This document shows positions 50,908 through 57,410 of a stretch of 57,410 bases of DNA, piece after piece. A program made the translations under genes and the position numbers. The DNA is from Bacillota bacterium. Its GTDB lineage: Bacteria > Bacillota > Clostridia > Acetivibrionales > DSM-1351. The notes beneath the pieces were generated by a model. That model made no database searches. It worked only from the letters and a program-made list of their open reading frames with translations, and was not told where the DNA came from. Location: assembly GCA_023400235.1 (NCBI GenBank), contig JAEXFI010000022.1:1-57410 (forward strand). The letters are read 5' to 3'. Within the stretch, counting starts at the first letter, position 1; every line of letters begins with the position of its first letter.

Positions 50908-53900
50908 ATGACATATAACAAACCTGTAAAAATTATTGCTATAGTGCTGCTTGTGGCGTTTTCGGTTACTTTCGGACTCCCCACACAGCAGCTTGCTCAG
51001 GCCATGCAGCAGGAGCAGATAGTACAGGCTAAAAATACGGCAGCTGTTGCTGTAAGACATGAAAAACCCACAGCTCAAACCAGGCTTGGGAGCTTTGCGG
51101 AGGAGTTGGGTAAATGGTATGAAAAGCTGAAGACGGATGCGGCTGACGGCGATTTCAGCAGTTTAAAGGCTGACGTCAAAAGTGCGAGAAAGACATTGCA
51201 AAGCATTCGCAAGGACATTAATACCGAGCTTACAAACAATGAAAAGACACTTAAAAGGCTGTCTGCCAAGAAAGCTCAGGGCAGGCATGATAAATACAAG
51301 ACACAGCTTAATACTCAGCTGGATGAGTTTTCTGCTATTTTTGAAAAGCTGGACTCGGTTTCGGCTGTTCTCAATAAGTCAAATGTTTTCAATAAGTCAA
51401 AGAACAGGGATATTGAAGGGGTTAAGGAGCAAATTGAAGAGATAGGCGACCTGCTAAGCCCTGAGCAGCCTCAGGAGACCCTTGGGGCTCTCCCATATGA
51501 TAATGTTGTTCTTGAGCCGCCTGTTCCTTCAACGGGAGCGGGAAGCGCCCGGGGCTATACCGGGACTGCTGCAGGAGCGGAAGCCGCCAGTCTTCCAAAA
51601 GAACCCTCCCAGGAGGATCTTGCAGAAACGGGAGAGATTCATTTCTCACAAAATATAAAAGCTGCTGCGGACAGTTTGAATACAGTTGTTGATATATATG
51701 AGTATGTAAAAAATAACGTGGACTTTATTCCATATTACGGCTCAAGGAAGGGCGCTGACGGAACGCTGGGCCAAATGGCCGGAAATGACTTTGACCAGGC
51801 CTCCTTGCTTATTTCAATGCTGAGATACAAAGGGATTCCCGCCAGGTACGTGAGAGGTACTGTGGAAATACCCGTTGAAAAGGTTAAGCAATGGACCGGC
51901 GCACAAACAGACGAGGCTGCAGTCAAAATACTTGCAGGCACTGGTATTCCCACCACTGCCCTGGTGTCCGCAGGAGTAGTTTCCGCCGTAAGGATTGAAC
52001 ATATATGGGTGGAGGCCTATGTACCCTATGAAAATTACCGCGGTGTGGGTAAAGGCACGGGGAAAAAGATTTGGATACCGCTGGATGCCAGCTTTAAAGA
52101 ATATGAGAAGAAGGAAGGTTTGGATGTAGAAGCGCTTACGGGCGTGAGCCGGCAGGAAATTGAGAAGGCCTTTACCCATACGGGAACAGTTTCCTCTGAC
52201 AATAATGCCCTCTCGAGAATAAGCACCGATACAATACAGCAAAAGCTTGAGGAGCAGAAGCTGGCCATAGAGGAGTACTTGAGCAGCAACAATATAGACG
52301 AACCCCAGTGGAAGGATATATTCGGAGGCTATGAAATAATCTCCCAGGAACTGGGATTGCTTCCTTTGACCCTGCCTTACAAGACAGTTGCTGTGCTTGG
52401 AGAGTATAGGGCCATTGGCAGCGAGTTCATGGATTCAATCACATTCAGTATCTCGGGGGCAGATCCCTATGGCCTTAACTTCGCCGGAGGAAAGGATTTT
52501 GAATATACCTCGGAGGCGTGGAGACTCTATGGTAAAAAGCTCACTCTTTCGTGGATACCGGCAACCTCTGAGGATGAAGCTATTTTGAAGCAATACGGGG
52601 GAGTATTCAAAACACCTGCATATATGGTACAGCTCAAACCAGTGCTAAAAGCCGACGGGGCTGTGGTGGCTACGGGAAAAGCAGTGGGAATGGGCTACCG
52701 GCAGCAGTTTACCATTACCATGAAAATCCCCGGGCAAACAGAGTCGGAGAAAGTAACCAATGCAGTTACAGCAGGAAGCTATTACTGTGTAGGTCTGGAC
52801 TATGACAAAATAGCACCTGATGAGGTAAAGGGCATTGCAGAGAAGCTGAAGGCGCTAAAGGCTACAATAAACCAGCAGAATATTTACAGTGACGAAGCCA
52901 TGGGTGAGATACTCAACGGGGTTGCCAAGACGTATTTTGCACAGTTGGATATTTACAATAAAATGCTTGAAAGCCAGTTTGGAGTCAAGGCCTCCCGACT
53001 TTTAAGCGAAGGTATCACAGGCTATAACGCAGATGTGAAATACCTTTTCATGACGCCTGTAGAGCTGGCTGAAGGAAGCATGTACATTGATGTAGACAGG
53101 GATGTGCACAGCGTAATGAGCATAAACGGTGACAGGGATGCCGAAAAGGCCTTTATGCTGGCAGCGGGAAATATGGCATCCTCAATGGAGCATGCCATAT
53201 TTGAGCAGATGTTTAATACACCCTCTGTTTCAACAATAAAAATACTTTCTGAGGCCAATAGAATGGGTATACCTGTTTATACCATAGACAGGAGCAATAT
53301 TTCCTCAGTGCTTCCAAAGCTGGAAGTTGCAAGCAGCGTCAGGACAGATATCTCAAATGCCGTAAACAGCGGCAGGATTGTTACAATACCCCAGAGAAAT
53401 GTCCATTACTTTGACTGGTCAGGTACGGGCTATGTGGTGCTTGAGCCCGAGACCGGTGCCGCAGGTTACATGATAAGCGGAGGAACAGCCGGAGGCTCCA
53501 TGAGTGTCAAGCAAATGCTCATGGAATATGTGGAGGGAGTAATAGCCGGAGTTTTATTGATGGTAATGCTGGAATTGGCAGAGGCTCTTGCTGTTGCACT
53601 GATTCCCGGGGCAGGCTGGGTTGCGGCAGTGTTTACAGGAATAAAGCTGGCGTTGGTTGCAATGTACATTTACAATGTTATTACCATAGCATATATGTAT
53701 TATGCAACGGGGGATACCTACTATTTGCAGGAGCTTGTAGTGCAGCTGGCGGTTTTTGCCACGCTGGGACTCATTTCAAAGCCCCTGTCCTCAAGAATAT
53801 CTGAAAACATATCAATGCTGGAGCAAATGGCAAGAAGTGAGGATGCATATTACAAATATACGGCAGAAAGAGGATATTCAAGGGAGACGGCTACGGATTA

Positions 53901-54789
53901 TTACCAGAAGTCGGGAACAAAAGGACTTGAAGAGGCTCAGAAAACTCTGGACGCTTTCAAAAAGGAAAATGTATCTGATGAGAATGTGTCTGATGCCGGG
54001 AAAAACCTGGACAGTGACGGGATAAAAACCTATAGGGATATAATAGAGGATAATTCCGGAAAGTTTGATAATGCTGATCAGACAAAGGTATTGGATATTA
54101 TAAAGCAATGTGAAAACAAAACCGAAATGGAGTCCTTGAGGAGCAATGTCGACGACCTGGCGGGCAAGGGGCTTGAGCCGGGTGAATATGAGCGGCTGGG
54201 CTTAAATTCTCCTGAAAGGGTAAGCCAGGTTGAGGATGCCCTGGACCCTGTTGACGGAGTACCTAAGAATGAATTGACTGAGGTTACGGAACTTGTAAAG
54301 AATGACTTGAGGTCCTCTGAGCCTGAGGTGGCCTTAAGGGAAGACACTGAAGGCGGGGTGACGGCAAACTCATATACCGATGGGGGAGTTGATCCCTCTG
54401 CACCCAAGTATCCATCCTTAAGCGGAAGCTGGCACAGGGTCAACGAAAGCATGAGTACATATTCGAGGGAATACCAGACTCAGGTAACCGGAAAAACAGG
54501 TGAGGCATGGATTCAGAATGGTGTCAAGTATGATGGTATGAGAGACGGAACCTTGTTGGATGCCAAAGCAAAATATAACCAATTTGTTGACAAAAACACC
54601 GGTAGATTTTATGATTGGTTTAAGGGCAGGAATGCTCTGGTTAATGAAGCTATTAGACAAATAGATGCTTCTGAGGGAGCTCCCATAAAGTGGTATTTTG
54701 CAGAAAAAGGCGCACTTGATGCCACAAGGATACTATTTGCCGAAAGGGGTATAGAGGGCATAGAGCTTGTATTCCAACCAAAGGAGTAA
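50908..54789 (+). CDS. Secreted polymorphic toxin: transglutaminase-like carrier with C-terminal REase-fold toxin
   Basis: 1293 residues; AGGAGG precedes ATG 50908. Signal peptide (to about 35), coiled-coil (about 55-150), a Pro/Gly-rich linker, then a transglutaminase-like domain (about 250-430). In it the active Cys position is Asp (AGNDFDQASLLISMLR) although His (IEHIWVEAY) and Asp (WIPLDASF) remain, so it is probably non-catalytic. Hydrophobic helices lie at about 870-960, then an acidic spacer. The last 126 residues match Tox-REase-5: GEAWIQNGVKYDGM, LLDAKAKYNQFVD (D1209, D1218, K1220), IKWYFAE and IEGIELVFQP. This nuclease domain would be lethal in rival cells. The downstream gene encodes the expected immunity protein. 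Confidence 0.87.
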   Translation: MTYNKPVKIIAIVLLVAFSVTFGLPTQQLAQAMQQEQIVQAKNTAAVAVRHEKPTAQTRLGSFAEELGKWYEKLKTDAADGDFSSLKADVKSARKTLQSIRKDINTELTNNEKTLKRLSAKKAQGRHDKYKTQLNTQLDEFSAIFEKLDSVSAVLNKSNVFNKSKNRDIEGVKEQIEEIGDLLSPEQPQETLGALPYDNVVLEPPVPSTGAGSARGYTGTAAGAEAASLPKEPSQEDLAETGEIHFSQNIKAAADSLNTVVDIYEYVKNNVDFIPYYGSRKGADGTLGQMAGNDFDQASLLISMLRYKGIPARYVRGTVEIPVEKVKQWTGAQTDEAAVKILAGTGIPTTALVSAGVVSAVRIEHIWVEAYVPYENYRGVGKGTGKKIWIPLDASFKEYEKKEGLDVEALTGVSRQEIEKAFTHTGTVSSDNNALSRISTDTIQQKLEEQKLAIEEYLSSNNIDEPQWKDIFGGYEIISQELGLLPLTLPYKTVAVLGEYRAIGSEFMDSITFSISGADPYGLNFAGGKDFEYTSEAWRLYGKKLTLSWIPATSEDEAILKQYGGVFKTPAYMVQLKPVLKADGAVVATGKAVGMGYRQQFTITMKIPGQTESEKVTNAVTAGSYYCVGLDYDKIAPDEVKGIAEKLKALKATINQQNIYSDEAMGEILNGVAKTYFAQLDIYNKMLESQFGVKASRLLSEGITGYNADVKYLFMTPVELAEGSMYIDVDRDVHSVMSINGDRDAEKAFMLAAGNMASSMEHAIFEQMFNTPSVSTIKILSEANRMGIPVYTIDRSNISSVLPKLEVASSVRTDISNAVNSGRIVTIPQRNVHYFDWSGTGYVVLEPETGAAGYMISGGTAGGSMSVKQMLMEYVEGVIAGVLLMVMLELAEALAVALIPGAGWVAAVFTGIKLALVAMYIYNVITIAYMYYATGDTYYLQELVVQLAVFATLGLISKPLSSRISENISMLEQMARSEDAYYKYTAERGYSRETATDYYQKSGTKGLEEAQKTLDAFKKENVSDENVSDAGKNLDSDGIKTYRDIIEDNSGKFDNADQTKVLDIIKQCENKTEMESLRSNVDDLAGKGLEPGEYERLGLNSPERVSQVEDALDPVDGVPKNELTEVTELVKNDLRSSEPEVALREDTEGGVTANSYTDGGVDPSAPKYPSLSGSWHRVNESMSTYSREYQTQVTGKTGEAWIQNGVKYDGMRDGTLLDAKAKYNQFVDKNTGRFYDWFKGRNALVNEAIRQIDASEGAPIKWYFAEKGALDATRILFAERGIEGIELVFQPKE

Positions 54790-54802
54790 TGAGGTATAGA
54801 TA

Positions 54803-55513
54803 ATGGTACAGACGTATACGATGATTTTGTGGGCCCAGCCTAAAAAAGAGGATTTTGAGACTGTTGTGAAAAAAGCGTATGCTACATTGCAGAGTCTTGC
54901 CAAGTATGGTGAGGATATCAGTCCCAACTACCTTACTGCGGCCAGGAAAAAGGATGCATTGCCTTTTCAGTGGTCTTATGAGGCCTTTCTGGAGCTGGTG
55001 GACGGCAGTGTAAATAAGGAGGGGGGAAAGGTATTCTCCGAGCTGGGCTATACCTTTAGCTTCTTCTCCTCACTTAATAATAAAGATTCCGCGGGGATAA
55101 GCATGACCACAGGAATGGTCAATCCAAGGTTTAAAAATACATTTACACTTAATTTCCCCCAAAGCTACAATATGTCTGACCCTGACAAGGCTGAGAAGGC
55201 CGCCGCCGCCTTTTCGGACTGCATAAGTGCTTTTGAGCCTTTTTGGGGTTGCGTGGCAAATTCCGCAAACTCCTTGCGGTTTTCCGGGTATTACAGGGAG
55301 GGCTTACCCACCTCGTTTCACTGGCTGAACTATTTTGGCGGTGAGATAACCGGGAAGCTGGGAAAGGATAAGCTGGAGAAGCTTCCCATACATACGGCCA
55401 GAGCTGTTGCTGACGGCTATTTATTAAGACTGGACCAGGCTCCTCTGGATGATGAAAACTGTGAAGCCATAAGCAAGCAGAAACAGGTAAATGAGTTGTT
55501 AGGTTTGAAATAA
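54803..55513 (+). CDS. Imm52-like immunity protein for the REase-fold toxin
   Basis: 236 residues, directly after the toxin gene. It is a soluble protein, alpha/beta in pattern (MILWAQPKKEDFETVVKKAY; GISMTTGMVNPRF; HWLNYFGGEI; GYLLRLDQAPLDD), resembling the Imm52 family, which is usually found beside Tox-REase-5 domains. It should bind and neutralise the toxin in the producing cell. Family assignment rests on position and pattern; a search is needed to confirm it. The toxin-immunity order and lack of a signal peptide fit the role. Confidence 0.78.
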   Translation: MVQTYTMILWAQPKKEDFETVVKKAYATLQSLAKYGEDISPNYLTAARKKDALPFQWSYEAFLELVDGSVNKEGGKVFSELGYTFSFFSSLNNKDSAGISMTTGMVNPRFKNTFTLNFPQSYNMSDPDKAEKAAAAFSDCISAFEPFWGCVANSANSLRFSGYYREGLPTSFHWLNYFGGEITGKLGKDKLEKLPIHTARAVADGYLLRLDQAPLDDENCEAISKQKQVNELLGLK

Positions 55514-55549
55514 TCTGCTGAAAGGCTTACTCAACAAAATTTACTCAGA

Positions 55550-55600
55550 AGACCTGCTGAACAAGACCTGCTGAAAAAGACACGCTGAACAAGACTTACG
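55550..55600 (+). repeat. Tandem 14-base repeats after the immunity gene
   Basis: AGACCTGCTGAACA (55550-55563), AGACCTGCTGAAAA (55564-55577), AGACACGCTGAACA (55578-55591) and a degenerate fourth unit. The 14-base period is not a multiple of three, so this is not coding. The bases from 55514 also contain partial copies (TCTGCTGAAAGGC). Confidence 0.8.
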
Positions 55601-55668
55601 AATTTAAGACAGGTTAAGTAAATGGATATGAGGCTGCTGTAAAACGTGTAAATATGCATTTTTTCTAT

Positions 55669-55717
55669 AGGAAGTGTTGAAAATGAAAGTAATTCCAATT
55701 TCAACACTTCCTTTCTT
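55669..55717 (+). terminator. Intrinsic terminator of the toxin operon
   Basis: AGGAAGTGTTGAAA (55669-55682) pairs perfectly over 14 bp with TTTCAACACTTCCT (55699-55712), ending TTTCTT. It is about 156 bases after the immunity gene stop. Confidence 0.88.
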
Positions 55718-55813
55718 ATTGGGGTGGGAAAAATGCCGTAATAATGCAATAATATATTAATATAATAATACATTAAAATGGCTGTGTTGCCATAAGGGAG
55801 GTTGAGGATTTTT

Positions 55814-56842
55814 ATGGAGAAAACCAGATTGGGACGTACGGGGCTTATGGTGACCAGGTGCAGCTTTGGAGCACTTCCTATACAAAGAATAACCTTTGAG
55901 GAAGCCAAAAGGCTTCTGGTCAAGGCCTATGGGGCCGGGATCAATTTCTTTGATACTGCAAGGGCCTATACCGACAGCGAGGAAAAAATAGGCTTTGCTC
56001 TTTCAGAGGTGAGGAAAGACATAATTATTGCTACCAAATCCTTTGCCCAGGATAAAAAGACCCTGCTTGAACACCTGGAAACGAGCCTTGGGAATTTGAA
56101 GACAGATTATGTTGATATACTGCAGCTTCATAATCCGGCACAAACACCTGATACGGAAGACCCTGACGGTGTATATGCAGGGCTGCTGGAAGCTCGGAAG
56201 AAAGGTATGGTGCGTTTTATAGGCATAACAAATCACAGGAGGGATACTGCAATCCAGGCTGTGAACTCGGGCCTTTTTGACACCCTGCAGTTTCCGCTGA
56301 GTTCTCTTTCCTCACAGGCTGACCTGGAGCTGATAGACCATTGCAGAAAAGAGGATGTGGGATTGATTGCCATGAAAGCCATGTCAGGAGGGCTCATAAC
56401 CAATGCTGCCTCAACCTTTGCCTTTCTGAGGCAGTTTGAAAATGTTGTGCCCATATGGGGAATACAGAGGGAAGCGGAGCTGGATGAATTTCTGCAACTG
56501 GAGAAGAACCCGCCTGCTTTGGATACTGCCCTGTGGGAGATTATCAACAGGGACAGGGAGGAATTGGCCGGAAACTTCTGCAGAGGCTGCGGGTACTGCA
56601 TGCCATGTCCAGCAGGTATAGAAATACCCATACAGGCAAGAATATCACTGCTTTTAAGAAGAGCGCCCTATCAGCAGTTCCTTGCGGAGGGCTTCAAGGA
56701 GAAAATGGAGCTTATAAACAAATGTGCAGGTTGCGGCAACTGCAAGGAGCACTGCCCATACAAGATAGACACACCAAATCTTTTGAAGCGGCAGTTGGAG
56801 AATTATACAGAGTTTTACAATACGCATACTCAGGCTATATAA
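55814..56842 (+). CDS. Aldo/keto reductase with C-terminal ferredoxin-like [4Fe-4S] motifs
   Basis: 342 residues. ATG 55814 (MEKTRLGRTGLMVTRCSF) is chosen with GAGG six bases upstream; TTG 55802 is an alternative. The reductase tetrad is visible: Asp and Tyr in FFDTARAYTDSEEKIG, Lys in IIIATKSF, His in DILQLHN. Two cysteine clusters close the protein, CRGCGYCMPCPAG and CAGCGNCKEHCPY, each able to bind a [4Fe-4S] cluster. Such ferredoxin-fused aldo/keto reductases are common in anaerobes and may take electrons from ferredoxin. Substrate unknown. It ends 15 bases before the tandem array. Confidence 0.92.
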   Translation: MEKTRLGRTGLMVTRCSFGALPIQRITFEEAKRLLVKAYGAGINFFDTARAYTDSEEKIGFALSEVRKDIIIATKSFAQDKKTLLEHLETSLGNLKTDYVDILQLHNPAQTPDTEDPDGVYAGLLEARKKGMVRFIGITNHRRDTAIQAVNSGLFDTLQFPLSSLSSQADLELIDHCRKEDVGLIAMKAMSGGLITNAASTFAFLRQFENVVPIWGIQREAELDEFLQLEKNPPALDTALWEIINRDREELAGNFCRGCGYCMPCPAGIEIPIQARISLLLRRAPYQQFLAEGFKEKMELINKCAGCGNCKEHCPYKIDTPNLLKRQLENYTEFYNTHTQAI

Positions 56843-56857
56843 AATTTCAGGATATTT

Positions 56858-57128
56858 GCAACAGGAAGTTGCTTTGAGCCCAAGCGAGACAGGAGGTTGA
56901 GTATTGGGCGACGGCTAAAAGGTTTATTCTGAACTGTACTATTTGTGCCTTTTGTTTGGGAGCAGGCATTAAAAATATTTAAACTTTAAGGATAGTTGCC
57001 GCAACTGGAATAGATACAATATAAAAGTTAAATGAATCAGTACGTGAGTACAGCATAAATAAATGGGAAGCACGATTAAAATAAAAACCACCAATTTGTA
57101 GGTGAAGAATAAAGGTTTAGCCGTTAAA
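56858..57128 (+). ncRNA. Tandem structured repeat, unit 1 (about 271 bp)
   Basis: It begins GCAACAGGAAGTTGC and is about 75% like unit 2, with blocks almost invariant: the start to about 56940, AGGATAGTTGC, CAGTACGTGAGTACA, and TGTAGGTGAAGAATAAAG. TTTATTCT (about 56923) pairs with AGAATAAA (about 57106). AGTAC-GTGA-GTAC (57039-57051) is a GNRA-capped hairpin. Unit 1 lacks the upstream TTTAGCCGT that closes the junction in unit 2. No frame has conserved coding. The sequence resembles no RNA class I can name with certainty. Confidence 0.75.
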
Positions 57129-57397
57129 GCAACAGAAGGTTGCTTTGAGCCCAAGCGAGACAGGAGGTTGGGTATTGGGCGACGGCTAAAAGCTTTATTC
57201 TGAACTGTACTATTGGTGCGTTTTATTTTGGTGCAGTCCATTAAAATTATTATTTTTCAGGATAGTTGCACTGCGAAGATGCAATAGACAGCACTATTGT
57301 ATTCCAGTACGTGAGTACAACTAAAAATAAATGACTGATTTAGTTAAAACAAAAGGCACAAAGCTGTAGGTGAAGAATAAAGAGTTTAGCCGTCAAA
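57129..57397 (+). ncRNA. Tandem structured repeat, unit 2 (about 269 bp)
   Basis: It forms a three-way junction with the end of unit 1: TTTAGCCGT (57116-57124) pairs with ACGGCTAAA (57182-57190) and encloses AAAGCAAC/GTTGCTTT (57126-57133 with 57139-57146) and GCCCAA/TTGGGC (57149-57154 with 57175-57180). A second domain is closed by CTTTATTCT (57193-57201) with AGAATAAAG (57374-57382). It contains the GUGA-loop hairpin (57306-57318). Variable parts keep their ability to pair, as expected for functional RNA. Confidence 0.75.
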
Positions 57398-57410
57398 GCA
57401 ACAGGAAGTT
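57398..57410 (+). ncRNA. Tandem structured repeat, unit 3 (cut by window end)
   Basis: The last 13 bases, GCAACAGGAAGTT, restart the unit, again after TTTAGCCGTCAAA, so the array continues beyond the window. Confidence 0.7.

Noticed and set aside
56858..57410. CRISPR array or group II intron as identity of the terminal repeats
   Set aside because: The unit is about 270 bp with conserved blocks throughout, not short repeats with unique spacers. No domain V-like hairpin or intron ORF is seen in the window.

Overview
The window looks like chromosome from a low-to-medium GC, spore-forming anaerobic Clostridia, most like the mesophilic cellulolytic Ruminiclostridium group. This placement is inference. 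It rests on strong AGGAGG ribosome sites, consensus sigma-A promoters, a LysM-GH18 cortex-lytic type protein, a CUT1 sugar ABC transporter with YesM/YesN-type signalling, [FeFe]-hydrogenase-like and ferredoxin-like proteins, and no respiratory oxidase. No rRNA, tRNA, CRISPR array or transposase was seen.

Layout. 1-12.7 kb: regulators and membrane proteins. These are an AraC/GyrI-like regulator, a PadR regulator with a HAAS-type membrane protein, a MacB/FtsX-type ABC exporter facing a TetR regulator across a promoter region with two matching palindromes, an ArsR regulator, small redox proteins (DUF1858, BFD-like), and a DUF1646 transporter preceded by a 30-residue membrane peptide and a riboswitch-like leader that fits the Na+-I (DUF1646-motif) class. 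13.2-20.9 kb: an essentially complete flavin-based extracellular electron transfer locus (ndh2-dmkB-dmkA-eetA-eetB-pplA-fmnB). NADH electrons would pass through a dedicated demethylmenaquinone to a flavinylated surface lipoprotein. 21-28 kb: a divergent [FeFe]-hydrogenase-like protein, a LysM-GH18 hydrolase, arginine decarboxylase, and a beta-helix surface protein interrupted by an in-frame stop. 28-36.3 kb: a TetR/MMPL exporter pair with three operator palindromes, a DUF4363-YetF pair, and carboxynorspermidine dehydrogenase plus decarboxylase, which together with SpeA point to the carboxy(nor)spermidine polyamine route. 36.4-44.5 kb: a sugar ABC transporter and a second binding protein joined to a sensor kinase and response regulator (a three-component sensing module). 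44.7-46.1 kb: an AT-rich lipoprotein/metalloprotease pair. 46.7-55.5 kb: a secreted polymorphic toxin operon with a giant VWA/terpene-cyclase-fold protein, a transglutaminase-like protein ending in a REase-fold toxin, and an Imm52-like immunity protein. 55.8-57.4 kb: an aldo/keto reductase, followed immediately by a tandem array of about 270-bp structured, apparently non-coding repeats that runs off the window.

The two least explained signals are the tandem structured-RNA-like array at the right edge and a roughly 95-base bistable leader present four times, each time or in tandem directly before the ribosome site of a membrane-protein gene. The toxin operon is recognisable by its parts, but the partnership of a VWA/cyclase-fold giant with a transglutaminase-like toxin carrier is unusual.
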